Positions 1-12,017 are shown, counted from the stretch's first letter. The stretch is DNA of 64,000 nt from Erigeron canadensis (GCF_010389155.1 NC_057763.1:33338645-33402644), one strand, 5' to 3'. The notes: generated by a model not told the origin, from the letters alone. Numbers and translations are program-made.

Positions 1-1906
1 TTGGCGTAGATTCTTAATATAGTATTAGTACATAAACGTTGTATGTTGTTTGGTATCGCCACTTTGACGGATACTTATTGAATGAAGTTCACTTTAAAAA
101 ATAAAAAATAAAAATAATTGCAGGTGTCGATGATTTATATTTTTTTAACATCAACTAATACATATAGAGGCATAACGATGAAGACGACTTAATTTAATAT
201 TAAGTTTCATTTTAACCCTTAGAATTTTAACTATTTACAAAAAAATTACAATAGTATTAAAAGATAATATTTAAACCCTGAAGTTAGATGTATATTTTGT
301 TTAAAGTTGTTTTTTGTTATTATTATTAATAATATTAGTAAAAATTTTAAGTTATTTTTTGTAATAGTGGAAGAAGTGGGTAGTATAAAAAGGGGATGTT
401 CTTGGAAAGAGAAACTAAATAGTGAAAGAAATGAGGAAGAATTGGTTAATATAAAGAGTGACATAAATATGAATATGAACAGAAGGCAACAACTTGCATC
501 GAATTTGTTGTTTTTCATTTTAGCTGACATATGATATGACCACGATGGAAGAGAAGTGATGTTGTGCCCAATGCAACTTTTGACCAAAAAATTGCCTTAA
601 ACACTGTAAATTTCTTAATTAGTTTCCTTTTCTTTTCTTTTTTCTTTCTTTCATTTAGTGATATTTTTTTTTTAAAAGCACCAACGGATAAATGGCTAAC
701 ATCCCCATGCGGATGCGCTCATGCCGGTTCGACTCCTGGCAATGCTCTAAAAGGTTTGTTTCCCATGTGTTAGATGAGTATAGCATTCCTAAGACCCCTC
801 ACCACATTTGCATGTGGCAAGATTCGAACCTAAAACCCCTAAGAAGAAACCACTTTGTGAAAAACCCCTGACCACTTGGCTAACACCCTAATGGCTATTT
901 AGTAGTATTTATATGTATTAGTTATGAAGTGTTAAACAACCAGTCGGACTTTTTTTGTTGATACCAGTTCATTCAAACTGGTCGGACTTTTTTTTTTTGT
1001 TGATACCAGTTCATTCAAATTGATATCGATTCTACCACCAATTTTGTATACCCCTTAACTATGCACAGAATTCTGAAACTACTATAGAAGATGATAGTCG
1101 ATCAGTGTGTTGATTGATCAATACGATCGTACGCAACTACACATACTAATGAAGTACTCATTCTTTTCTTTTTTTAGAACGGCTTGAAGTACTCATTCAT
1201 TTTCTTTTTTTTTTTTAAACGGCATGTTCTATTCGGCGAGTTTTGCAATCCATCCATTTCGTCAAGATTATTATTGTGCCAAACAACAAGCATTTCAAAA
1301 TTAAAATGTTGCAATTGCTTTAAAATTTTAAACTCAATACAACAGTCACAAGTACATTTTTTAATATTTTGATTGTCTACCACCACAATGCTTTGCTAAA
1401 CACAAATGAAATAAATGCAGCAACTATAATTATATATATTGTTCGCCGTACCCTTGGGTCTTGGTCTTCGACTAACCAACCAATAGGTTATGAATTATAA
1501 ACTCATATACAATAACTTCTTGATATACGTTGGAATTGTGTACAAGTTTGTAAATGCATTTCTATATAAGAATAATATTGATGATGATCTTTTCATTAGT
1601 ATTACCCCAGCGTGCTCATTTTATCAGCCTAGCCAAGCTACAGTAATTGACTGCAACCACTATAAGATCCCAACGAGAGCCAGGTTGTTGAAATTGACAG
1701 GAAAGCAACACAAGACCAGTTAAAATCAAATCAACAAGACAACAATAGTGGAATTCTGGGAGCACTACAGCATATCTATTAGTATCCAACTATACAGGTG
1801 GATATCGAATTTATTATGCTGTTTGCAGTATCTGTACTTGGTGATATCATAGAGGAAACAAATAAGAGAACTAAATTGATGCAAATCTAATATATACATT
1901 TTACCT
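1..1906. other. AT-rich intergenic DNA with a SINE and a short tandem repeat
   Basis: I see no supportable gene here. Open frames are short and of biased composition. Apart from the SINE at 660-896, there is a two-copy direct repeat of about 45 bases at 938-1020; each copy has a GGTCGGAC-like start, a T-run, and GATACCAGTTCATTCAAA. The last 200 bases probably hold the 3' UTR of the thioredoxin gene, which ends at 1907 on the minus strand. Confidence 0.6.
660..896 (-). mobile_element. tRNA-derived SINE
   Basis: Read on the minus strand, the element starts near 896 with a pol III A-box-like stretch (TAGCCAAGTGGTCAGGGG, about 866-884). A B-box-like GGTTCGAATCTTG follows at about 818-830, and the element ends in an A-rich tail (the T-run at 661-677 on the plus strand). 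The heptamer ATTTAGT occurs at 653-659 and again at 897-903, fitting a target-site duplication. The tRNA-like head, internal promoter boxes and A-tail identify a SINE; the family was not determined. Confidence 0.6.
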
Positions 1907-4900
1907 CTACAAGAACTTCTCAATGCAGGTACACAGAGTTGGTTTTGGAACTGCACCAATAACTGCATCTTTCTTCTCTCCACCTTTGAAGATCATGACA
2001 GTGGGGATGCTTCTTATACCATATTTGGTCGCAATTGAAGGACTCTCATCGGTATTTACCTTGAAGCAAGTGAGCTTGCCCGTATATTCTTTAGCTAGTT
2101 CATCAATGACAGGATGGATCATGCGACATGGCCCACACCATGGAGCCCAAAACTCGACCAGAACAGGAAGTTGAGATTCCAAAACAAGTGATTGCCATGT
2201 TTCATCATTGACAGGAAGTACTGCAATATGACAAGAATAAAAAAAAACTATACATGAATTATATAGCAATAATCTTGAGTGAAACACATTTTGTAACCAT
2301 TTAATAAACTAAGAGTATTCACAACGGGCTCGTTTTCACTCGTTCTCCCCCTCGTTCACTCTTGGAGGACGAGTGCACACCATTAGGTGTGACTCGTCCT
2401 TCGGTTCGTTTTCGTTCGTCTGTCCCCCAGGGACGAGACTCGTTCCTTTTTTTTTGTTTCAATGCAACGGCTAGAAATGAAATTTCAAAAAAATTTACAC
2501 AAATGGTCCCTGAACAACCATATTTCATAATTTTAAAAGTTTTACACTTTTGCTCCCTATTTATCATATATATATATATATATATACAAACCATTTACCT
2601 TCTTATTCTCTATTAATGAACACACAGTCTTCTAAACAAAAAACACATTCACAAAAGAACCATGGCAAACAACATACCAAACATGACCGTTCACGATGCA
2701 AAAATGGGCATGCAGGATCACATGCTTAACGATGATACAAACAGATCTGTAGTTAAAAATGTGATTGAGAACATAACTTCCAACAAAGCGGCAATCACAG
2801 CTGAAATTGAACGACTTGAAGCTGCAGAAGATGTTCGTAACGCCGTCGAAGACGAGTACATTAATTATCTTCGGCAGAAGATCGATTGGCTTAATCAAAC
2901 TATTTTTTAGCTTACCGTTGCTACTACCACTTTAAACGCCACTCTAGACCACACATTATTCTGGCAAGGCGTTATCGGTGGTGGTGGTGGTCCTGATGAT
3001 TACCTGACTAACCTTGGGGAGGAGTACGCATCTCCGCAACCCGGCGACGCTGCCGGGTCTCCTGAACCATATCGGTACATTCATCGCAATGACGGCAACA
3101 ATATTGTGGATTCGGACCACTCCGAGTGTTAGTCTTATGTATGCCTTAAACTAATGTGTTAGTATTAAGTGTGGTTATGTTTTAATATTATTAATGTGTT
3201 AGTATTATGCCTGTTTTATTTTATTATATTGTATGTTTTTTATTTAATGAAATTTTTAAGTGTGTTTTTTATTTTTTATTAAAAAAATCGAAGTTGAAGT
3301 GAGGGTTAAAAGTATATAATTAAATAAATGGTAGAATAATGGGTTAAAAAGGTTAAAATAAATAAATTGTGGGTCCTAAACTAGTCCTGGCATTGTGGGT
3401 GTTTTGAGTCCTTGGCTAGTCCTGATTAGGGGTGTAAGAAATGAACCGGAAAACAGAAAAACCGGTCCGAACCGCATGATCCGAAACCGAAAAAACCGAA
3501 AATAAAAAACCCGAAGTGTAACGGTTCGGTTACGGTTAACCGAACCGAACCAAATTTTGATATATACCTACATATAATCATATATATGTATATTTACACA
3601 TATGTATTACATGAATCCATCATTTACATATCTATTTAACTAATTTTTTGTATTTGTTGTCTAAAATATTAATAATTTTACTAACTTTCTTTCAAAATCT
3701 ATGATTAATTTTGGATATTCTAAGTAATTGTCTTATATATATACTTTTTTTTAAGAAAAATTGTTAACTTTGTTTAAGATATCAAACATATTAGTAATAT
3801 CATATAAAAAACATTTTAAGTAGTAATTCATGACACTCTTAAATAGAAACTTGCATTGCATAATATAAAGTTAGAGAAAAGTAATTCACAATTAGATGCA
3901 ATGTATATTTATTTATAATACAAAATATTAATGTATTTAAATAACTATTATACATATAAAAACTAATTAATGCAATGTAAATTGACTATTATAATTGAAA
4001 ACTTAAACTTTATATTAGCATAACTCTAATAAATGGTTAACCAAAAATAAAACCGAAATTAACCGACTTTTTCGGGTAACCGAATTTAACGGTTCAAAAT
4101 TTCTCACTAACCGAACCAAACCGAAACCCGAAAAACGGTTCAAAATTTCTAGCTAACCGAACCGTTTACGGCCCTAGTCCTGATGTGGTGCTGACAGGGA
4201 CTACTCCTTGGAGAACGAGTCATGGGCACTGTGAATGCTCTAAACAATGTCAAAGCATATTTCTTAACTAAACTTTGGTAAATCATAATCAACTTATTAC
4301 TAAATGTTAAGGAAAATTCCCTGCCATGTTTATACATATTTCGTATCTTAAAAGAAACTACGGACACGCTCTTGGTTAACATATAATTGAACTTACAAAA
4401 ACTAAAATGCAAAATACCAAAATATTGCAGGAGATCAAACAAATATAACCCCAAAGGAGAAGAAACCTAATAGCAAAATTGGGGTTTTTTTCAAAAATCT
4501 ATGTGATTGACCTTTCATCAACAAAATTGCGCAACTCTTTGCTTTTAATGTTCTTCGCATACAACTAACTAATGTATTCTATTTCTACAAAAGCAATAAT
4601 AAAAACTATTTAAACTACTAGAAGCACCAAGAACAGGATGCACAACAGGAATCTATTACTATGACTACAAAAGGTCATCCCTTCGCATAAAACTATTATC
4701 ACTTTATCAAATATATCTTCCAAAGTCAAATAACATCATCTGAAGTCAGTATAATACATACAACAGCTATATATAGAGAGAATATAATACTGTCTAAGCG
4801 ATTTCGCACCATTTCATGACTACAACAAATTTGATACCAAAACTTCACCTTTCTACCATTAGAACATCAACAAACAGGACAGCTAAATTACTATATATTT

Positions 4901-6075
4901 AGAAATTATAATCCTTAACTTAGATACATTATTATATATCTACAGAAATCGAATAACACTAAATTTAACAAATATAATAGATAATTAAATGTCTACAGCA
5001 AGTGTGGAAATCCTAACACAAAAATATCTATCTATCTATACATACATAAAATATATAACAGTAATATATCTATATAAATATTAAAACAATAGGAATCCTA
5101 GCTTTTTAAAACTATTTTTAAAATTTGCCACATAGGATTTTATCCTATGTGTCATCTCTATAATTTTCCACAATATTTATTTATTTATGCAATAAAATAT
5201 ATTAAGTATATATTGGTATGTAAAAAATAAAATTATGAAATTAATAAAATTGATTTTGTTTCCTAAAAACCAACATTAGTTTCATATATGGATTACATAA
5301 TTGTGTCGACATATAATCATCATAGCATTGTCATATTTTTTTTAAAAGTTGGTTTTTGATTTCATCTTCAAATTCTTTTCGATTTTTAATATGAAAAGTA
5401 ATTGGGTTGTTAAATTTTATGTGCTTTATACATCATTATATTTCTCAAAAAATTTATATGCTTTAATGTATTATTATATATTAGTTCATGTTCATTTTTA
5501 TTCTTTTTACGTAGGTTATTTTAAATAGACGCACATCATGCGGGTAAAAAACCTAGTATATATATATATATACGAGCATGGTACCCGCGCAATGCGGCGG
5601 CGAGCCGACTATGATGGTGGTGACGACATCTATTGGGTAGGTAAAGGTATTTGATTTAAATGAGTTAGTAAAAGAAATTTTATAATATAATGGATAATTT
5701 AATATTAAGAGTTGATGGTGATTTAATTCATTAAGGGTATTTTGGTCAATTCAAATGTTCTATTTTTGTAAACTTTCAACATGGGTTATAATTTTTATAT
5801 AGTGGTATAGATAATAGAAATAATGAAAGGTCATAACCTTGTACGGCAGTTTCCTGAGCTTCACAAACGATAAGTCCACCACGGCGGCCGAACTTCGATC
5901 TCAACTTCACGGATCCGGAAGATGAACGGAAGGAATTAATCTGCAGCTTTGATCCTCTAGATTCCGGCCGACGAAGTGATAGTTGAGAGATCGGAGAAGA
6001 AGCGATCGGAGTTAACGATGCCGACGGAAATCCGGAGGTGCGAGGAACGGGTAAGGTCTCGAGAACGCCGGCCAT
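1907..6075 (-). CDS. Thioredoxin m-type, chloroplastic
   Basis: Two coding exons, 6075-5838 and 2220-1907, are joined by a 3,617-base intron. The codon split G|TA gives ...[14 protein letters not shown]..., and the protein is 183 residues, the usual size for plant Trx m. Residues 1 to about 70 are rich in Ser and Arg and poor in acidic residues, as expected of a stromal transit peptide. The thioredoxin fold follows, with the redox motif WCGPC at residues 107-111 and the cis-proline segment RSIPTV. Trx m reduces disulfides of stromal target enzymes using electrons from ferredoxin-thioredoxin reductase. The donor is G|GTTATG and the acceptor TTGCAG. The intron is swollen by transposons: a Harbinger element with a nested hAT, and a Helitron. 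A GT/GA-rich stretch at 6110-6180 lies just upstream of the ATG. The family call is firm; the isoform number cannot be given. Confidence 0.93.
2662..3132 (+). pseudogene. Unrecognised open frame inside the Harbinger element, one in-frame stop
   Basis: An ATG frame of 82 codons (2662-2910) ends at TAG. The same frame stays open for another 73 codons to a second stop at 3130-3132, making 157 codons with one interruption. The first part is hydrophilic and probably helical, with a charged segment ([18 protein letters not shown]) that could form a coiled coil. The second part has a run of five glycines and an acidic, proline-bearing tail. The end of the frame is richer in G+C than its surroundings. 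I do not recognise the protein. It could be a host gene fragment carried by the element, or a decayed accessory ORF of a Harbinger family. Confidence 0.4.
3427..4176. mobile_element. hAT-type MITE nested in the Harbinger element
   Basis: The ends are TAGGGGTGTAA (3427) and TTACGGCCCTA (ending 4176), inverted with two mismatches. They are flanked by a perfect 8-bp TSD, GTCCTGAT, at 3419-3426 and 4177-4184, as expected of hAT transposition. Subterminal regions are packed with CCGAACCG/CGGTTCGG motifs on both sides, typical of plant hAT MITEs. The 750-base AT-rich interior has no coding capacity. It must be younger than the Harbinger element it interrupts. Confidence 0.85.
5069..5556 (+). mobile_element. 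Small non-autonomous Helitron
   Basis: The 5' end reads TCTATATAAATATT and the 3' end CTAG, inserted between A (5068) and T (5557) with no TSD, as Helitrons do. A short hairpin, CGCA-CATCA-TGCG, lies about 12 bases before the 3' CTAG. The 488-base interior is AT-rich with no Rep/helicase. It lies in the same thioredoxin intron as the Harbinger element. A related fragment with ACCCGCGCAATGCGGCGG follows at about 5590-5607 and may be part of another, broken copy. Confidence 0.6.
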
Positions 6076-6337
6076 CTAAAATCTAAAATCTATATCTATA
6101 TATCTATCGAAAGCGAGTGAGTGAGTGACTGTGTGTGTGAGAGTATGTGTGAGTGTGTGTATGGATGTGTGAGTGGGTGGATAGTATTGGTTAGAATTTG
6201 TTTGTTGAGAGAGATGAGATTAAGGTGAGATATTCGTGGGACGGATAATATGATGTTTCACGTGCTTTGCACTTGCCACTTTTTAATGCGTTTCTACCTT
6301 TATTTGTTATTTTTTTAAAAAAATAGATTTATTTCAC

Positions 6338-6522
6338 GGGAAATGATTAATCCACTTAATAAAGTAGCTTAAAAATTCTCTTAATTATTGGATGAGTACA
6401 TGTGAAAAAATCAGGGGGTAAGATTAGAAAAGACAATTAGTGGATACCACATATCACCTTCTTAAAGTGTTTAGAGAAGTTTTAAGCTATTTTGTTAGGA
6501 GGATTAGTCATTCTTATTTCCC
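6338..6522 (+). repeat. MITE, family copy 1
   Basis: The ends GGGAAATGATTAATCC and (inverted) GGGAAATAAGAATGACTAATCC form terminal inverted repeats. They are followed on both sides by a subterminal TAGCTTAAAA motif. The core (ATTGGATGAGTACATGTGAAAAAATCAG) recurs inverted at about 52390-52552, so this is a dispersed family. No clear TSD was found, so the superfamily is left open. Confidence 0.55.
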
Positions 6523-6570
6523 AGAGCTTTTTGTTGAGCACATGAACAGATTTAGTTCGATAGAGACACT

Positions 6571-7233
6571 TAGGGTGTGTTTGACAAAACTATAGCTAGT
6601 AGCTGTAACTGAAAGCTCAAGGTTGTAGCTGTTAAATATAAATGTTTGACAAAAATATAAATATTTGGCAAAAATAAAGTACAAATTTGCTAATAACATA
6701 AAGATTATGGGTATATTTGGCAAAAATAACTGTAACTATTAGCTATAGTGTTTAAGCAAAACTGTTAGCTAGAGCTTTTAATTTTTTAGAATTGTTTGGT
6801 ATGGCAGCTATAGATGCAACTTTAAGAGGTATATGTGTACTTTTAATGACTAAAAGCTTCATCCAAAAGCTAAAGCTCCTGAAACACTACTTTAATAAGC
6901 GTTTCATTTTGGAGCTTTTTCTTTTAAATAAAAACTAAAGCTAGTTGCATTAAAACAAAACTTTTAAAAAAATATGAGCTTTTTGTTCAAAATTAAAAGC
7001 TAAAGCTCCTCAAATTTAAAAGCTCTTGTCAAACATAGCCTATATAAGTAATTCTATTAGTGAAAAGCTTTTAGTTTCTCTAAACGCTAGTAGTAGAAGC
7101 GTTTGAGTTAGGAGTTGTATCTCATGATGAAAAGCTTGTAGCTTTGTTAACCAAACAATGCTTTTTTTAGGGTATGAGCTTTTTGTTAAAAGCTTGAAGC
7201 TTGTAGCTCCTAAAAACTCATTGCCAAACATAC
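6571..7233. repeat. AGCT-rich hAT-like repeat complex
   Basis: The left end TAGGGTGTGTTTGACAAA pairs with inverted copies at 7025-7042 (TTGTCAAACATAGCCTA) and at about 7221-7233 (TGCCAAACATACC). The interior is full of AGCT/AAGCTTTTAG motifs. This resembles the abundant plant repeat family with TAGGGTGTGTTTGGCAA ends, usually assigned to hAT. Two right ends suggest nesting or partial duplication. No matching 8-bp TSD was found. Confidence 0.5.
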
Positions 7234-7425
7234 CATTATACTACCCACATGAGTAAACCAATTTAACTCAATCTTTAATTAAAAATTAATTTCTCTCTCT
7301 TACACCTATAGAATCCAATCTAACTCAAATTTTCACTATCATCCACAACCCAACCTAAACCAAATTTTTATCATATTAAAATGATTTATTATTTTTATAA
7401 TATTAAAACTTTTTACTATAAACTA

Positions 7426-8768
7426 GGGTAAATTACACTTTTCGTCCCTAAAGTTGGCAGGTTTTTCACTTTTCGTCCCTAATGTTAAAAACTACAATTT
7501 TAACCTTAAAGTTGGCAACATTTTGCAATCAAGGTCCTTCCCCTATACGACGTTTGTTTTTTGTCGTTAATGTACGCACGTGCTAAACACGTGAGGATAT
7601 TAATGTCATTTGCCCGTGCCAACTTCAGCGACGAAAAGTGAAAAACGTGTTAACTTCAGTGACGATAAATGTAATTTACTCTATATTTTTAGTTTTTATA
7701 ATATAAATTTTAAAAATAAATAAAAATAGTAACTAAATTTTTTCTTCTTCAATCTTTTTCCTACAATTTGAATTTATCATTCCAAAACACTGAGATCTTA
7801 CTTCACCTTAATACACAAACATATATCATTTATGTATATGTATATGTATATGCATGGCATTTGCAAGCTTTGTTTAACATAAGAACAAAAATAAAAACCA
7901 ACCTTTTTACTATCTCTTAATTACCACTCTACCATTTCGGCCACCACTTATGCACCACCAGCCGACCACCATAACTGCAACTACCAATTGCCCGCCACCA
8001 CAATTCTGACCACCATTCTCTTTGGTATTCATATCCAACATCTTCTCATCTACTATCTAGATCGAGACCTGAAAAGATGTTGAAAATCCATTCCAGTTCC
8101 GAAAATCCATTGAAGACCGAGATCCGAATTGAAGAACCCAAATTAGTCGGCTTGAGTAACGGTGGTGGCGGTGGTCGGTTTTTGTGTGCGCATATATACA
8201 AGAAATACCCAGGATTGTTTAAGAACCAAAGTTTGATTATTTTCCTTTTACATATATGAAATTAATGTTAATTGTATGTATATGTTTATTTTTATGGATT
8301 TTGTTGTTATTTGCTGATTTTGGGGTTGTTTAATGGTGAATGAAGAAAAGGGTGTGCGAAGATTTTGATCAAGTGCAAGAATGTGAACCAAAGAGAGCAA
8401 AAATTTGAGACCTTGAATCGGATTCAAATTGCAGGGAAATGATTGAAGAAAAAAAATTTATTTATTATTTATGTTTTTTTAAAATTTATATTATAAAAAG
8501 TAAAAAATATAGAGTAAATTACATTTTTCGTCCCTGAAGTTGACACGTTTTTCAGTTTTCGTCCCTGAAGTTGACACGGGCAAATGACATTAATACCCTC
8601 ACGTGTTTAGTACGTGCTTACGTTAACGGCAAAAAACAAACGCCGTCTAGGGGAAAGACCTTGATTGCAAAATGTTGTTAACTTTAAGGTTAAAATTGTA
8701 ATTTTGTAACATTAGGAACGAAAAGGGAAAAACCTACCAACTTCAGGGACTAAAAGTGTAATTTACCG
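7426..8768. mobile_element. Mutator-like element with long terminal inverted repeats
   Basis: The outer ends GGGTAAATTACACTTTTCGTC and (inverted) CGGTAAATTACACTTTTAGTC begin arms of about 340 bases that are inverted copies of each other. The flanking 9-mers TATAAACTA (7417-7425) and TCTAAACTA (8769-8777) match at 8 of 9 positions, the TSD length of Mutator-like elements. Each arm is itself partly self-complementary, ending in a further TTTCGTCCCT-type repeat. The centre (about 7780-8440) is less AT-rich and includes a CCACCACC-rich tract and a short frame at 8077-8259, but no transposase. It may be captured host DNA. Confidence 0.65.
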
Positions 8769-11454
8769 TCTAAACTAAAATAAATAAATTACTTTTATGA
8801 TAGTCATGTAAAGCATCACAAAAAGTAATAAAAAAATACAAATTTAGTAAATTAAAAATATTTCACGTTCATTAATTAAACATTAAATAATTAAAAAGAT
8901 ATGTTCAAAAAAATAATTAAAAAGATAAACAAAATTACAGTTTTAATTATTCATTAAAAAGTTTTTGTATATAAAAAGCTTTAAATAAAGTCAAATGGGT
9001 GTAATAAATGAAAGGGTAATAAAAAAGTTAGATAAAACTATAAAAGTAATATTCTTATTTTGTTTAAAAAATCCAAATTGATGAAGAGTTTTATAAAAAA
9101 TACGTTTTTTTAAATAGCTCTGTTTTTAATAAAATTTTAATAAAATTTATGTCAAAATGTTCGCAACGAAAAAATAAATAATACTATGTTTTTATATTTT
9201 TAATAAAAGTTATAAAATATAAGATATTAAAGAAAAACTAATAAGACTTTATAGTTAATTATATACAATAAAATAATGTGAAAATTCCCCAATTGGAAAG
9301 TTGCCATGTGGCAAGGATGATGTTACAAACTTTGAAACACTAAAGTTCATTTTGGAGACAAGATTGTGCAAGATCGAGCGGTTTTTTCAATTTTTTATAA
9401 TTTAATAATCCACGATCCACACTAAAGTTCACCAATAAAGGTGGTTTTAGACCTATGGATTTTTAAACCAATCCATTTTTTCTCAAGAACAAGTCTTAGA
9501 TAATAGTTTGTTGTGTTTGGATAACATCTAATGAAGTTGGGAGTGAATTCGATTAAACCCGTTATCTATTTTTAACAAAGTTTCTTATGTGAATCTGCTA
9601 ATTATTTCTAGTGTTGGAATGAGATACGAATATCAATATTAGCAAGAATATAATTCACATAATATATAATTTGCAATTTTTAATCATCTTACCAATAACT
9701 TATATTTCTGAAAGCCATTCGTATATCCCACACATTAGACCTTCCCCATCGAACATATATCGTTCGGTCAGTCAGTTACAAAATAAAAAAAGAAATATTA
9801 AAAATTTTAGCATCCCACCAACTAAGTCGTTCTATCAACTCTTGGTTGTAGCATTTTTATGGGTAAAATATAAACATTTTACTTATGTATTTTCATACCC
9901 ATATGTTCTATTTTTTTTAACTTTATAAATTAACTTTTATAAAATGTAAAATGACTTATTTATTTTGTTCACTATGTTACTTTTAAACAAAATATTTTTA
10001 ATTTAATTATTCTATTTTTAATCATAATGATAAATTACTTAATTTTTTTTAAAAGAAATGTTTCTAACTTTTTTTTTAATTATATTTAAATAATATTATA
10101 ATAATACATTTTTATCTATTAGAAAAATAATTAGGTTGGATTGTTAATAAGATTGTAAAGTTTGAGTTTAGCTGGGTTGAATAGGTATAGAAAAGAGAAA
10201 ATTGTTTTTAATGAATTGTAGTGTCAGGTTGGGTTATGAACAAAGATAGACTTACATGCATCTAGATTATTGGTTATGAAGATTTAGATTTTCAAATTAA
10301 GTTTGGTCAACAAAATGATATTAATGTGCACAAGATCTTTAAAAACAAAGAATATGTAAAAGATGTCGATATATGAGGATGTTGTTTTAACTCAATTTTG
10401 ATTAGTTTGAAATCAATATAAAAAAACCCAACACCGGGCCAACGACACTTCCCCATTGATCGAGGAGCTCATTGATTTGGTGACCCGTTGGTGCAGGCTT
10501 ATCACATGTGCCATCAATGGGGTTGCATCGGCGAAGCAACAATGGTGAGTCACAAATCTGCTAATTACTTAACTAAGAAATTTCACGACTAAAACCCTTT
10601 TAACCACTATAGATAATACACATTTGTGTACTCACTTTTCACATTTTTATTTTTACAACAATAAGACTTTTAATAAATACATTTCTCTTAAATTTTTTAT
10701 GCAAATTCATCCTAAATGCCTAAATGAAACAATCTAATCTCAATCATGAGGTGACTTTGCCCTTTTCCTCATCAATGAACGATGTTTACTTTTGGATTCC
10801 GGGTTTATTTACTAACTCTTTAACCTCTTACCTACTTAACTAAAACTTTTGTTTCAATCACTCATACTTTAAATAGTTTTATTTTTGGTCATCAGGTTTA
10901 ATCACAAGCTTCCTTTATCATAATGAAGTTTAATTGATGGCCATATATATAGTTTAATAGTTGGTTTTCTCTGAAACGTGGAGTTAAGTGGTTAGGAGTT
11001 TCATCTGTCCGAGTTAGACAGTTGGTGCGTACTTTTTACTATTGGAACGCCTAGCTTAGCCTGATACTCTCAAAGCATGTAGTTATTGTTCTAACATTAA
11101 TCGGTTGGTAAAACGAGTTAAATATATATGTTAACAATTATATAAATAAAGTTCGAACGTGAATGTTATGTGAAACTTAACCGTTTCCAAGTAAATCAAA
11201 ACGTGAAATACAAGGGGACATATGGGTAATAGTAAATTTAAATAAAAGAAAAAAATTAAGCAAATTTACATACATTATAACAACTTATATGAATGATGAT
11301 GGCGTACATAAACTGATTATATTACTATATAAGTTCGATAAATTAAATCTCATCAAACTCATATTGATAAGTTCGATAAATTAAATCTCAAACTCATAAC
11401 TGCTTTCCATATATAACAACATATATAGCACATCGATTTTAGTATTGAATTTTA

Positions 11455-11778
11455 CTATGCAATATTAATGTATGATTGACACAGGGGAAATTCTCGACTT
11501 AGGGACAACCATTGGCCAATGCAATGGGTATGAAACAAGTGCTGGCATGACTCCACGACGGTGACCGTCTCCTTGTCTTTGAATTCGTCGAAATATATCA
11601 CAGCAATTTGTGTTGTTTTTGCATATTGTAGAATTGTATGTTTGCTCCTTCGTAGTTTTACAATAACCAATGGTAGAATCGGGAACCGGCGGTCGAACAG
11701 GAAAACCAGTTGAACCGGTCGTTGACTTTGGCTAAAAAGATATTCTAACTTGCGGTGATGTCTACGGAATTGCACCAT
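11455..11778 (-). pseudogene. Degenerate RING-H2 (ATL-like) finger relic
   Basis: A single 107-codon frame. Its C-terminal half aligns by eye with a RING-H2 domain: FDEFKDKETVTVVESC-H-LFH-HC-IGQWL-...-PLCQ. The third to sixth metal ligands (SCQHLFHTHC) and the last Cys are kept. The first Cys pair reads AVIY instead of C-x-x-C, and the seventh ligand is Phe (FPLC). Such a finger could not bind both zincs, so E3 ligase activity is unlikely. The N-terminal half has no clear transmembrane segment, which intact ATL proteins carry. I read it as a decayed ATL-type gene. A non-catalytic protein is possible but unsupported. Confidence 0.55.
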
Positions 11779-11924
11779 GTTACTTGTTACCTTTGACGGA
11801 GATGTAACACGTTGTGGGTGATGTATTTATATTTATGGGGTTAACAACTATGCTTATAGCAGCAGCCTACTTACAGGAGTTTGTGAGAGGGGATGATTTT
11901 GTATTTATACATGTGATTTTCATG

Positions 11925-11939
11925 GGGGGGGGGGGGGGG
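11925..11939 (+). repeat. Homopolymer run of 15 G
   Basis: Fifteen consecutive G residues, an unusual run in this AT-rich DNA. The phrases TTTGTGAGAGGGGATG before it (11881) and TTTGTGAGGGGAAACATGG after it (11940) are similar, so it lies between the two copies of a short imperfect duplication. The run length is also a likely sequencing weak point. Confidence 0.8.
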
Positions 11940-12017
11940 TTTGTGAGGGGAAACATGGAAGATCCATGCTTCTAGCAGCATATTGGTTTTTTCCTATATT
12001 TATATACTATAAATATA

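Larger units (their letters stand above)
2313..4240 (+). mobile_element. PIF/Harbinger-type element, non-autonomous, in thioredoxin intron
   Basis: The left end (GAGTATTCACAACGGG, from 2313) and the inverted right end (...GGGCACTGTGAATGCTC, to 4240) share the terminal inverted repeat GAG(T/C)ATTCACA. The trinucleotide TAA flanks both sides (2310-2312 and 4241-4243), the TSD typical of PIF/Harbinger. No DDE transposase or Myb-like ORF is visible. The left subterminal region carries many CTCGTT/ACGAG motifs, also seen at the right end. An hAT element is inserted at 3427-4176. The only coding signal is the interrupted frame at 2662-3132. Confidence 0.8.
6076..11454. other. Gene-free stretch rich in MITEs
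   Basis: No coding region can be supported between the thioredoxin start and the RING relic. The first few hundred bases should hold the thioredoxin promoter and 5' UTR. The remainder contains a MITE at 6338-6522, an AGCT-rich hAT-like repeat at 6571-7233, a Mutator-like element at 7426-8768, and very AT-rich DNA from about 8780 to 11300. Confidence 0.6.

Noticed and set aside
10440..10535. Inverted repeat CCCCATTGAT...ATCAATGGGG, possible miRNA-like foldback.
   Set aside because: Only 10 bases pair, with about 58 bases between them. The stem does not extend, so it is too weak for a miRNA precursor or MITE claim.
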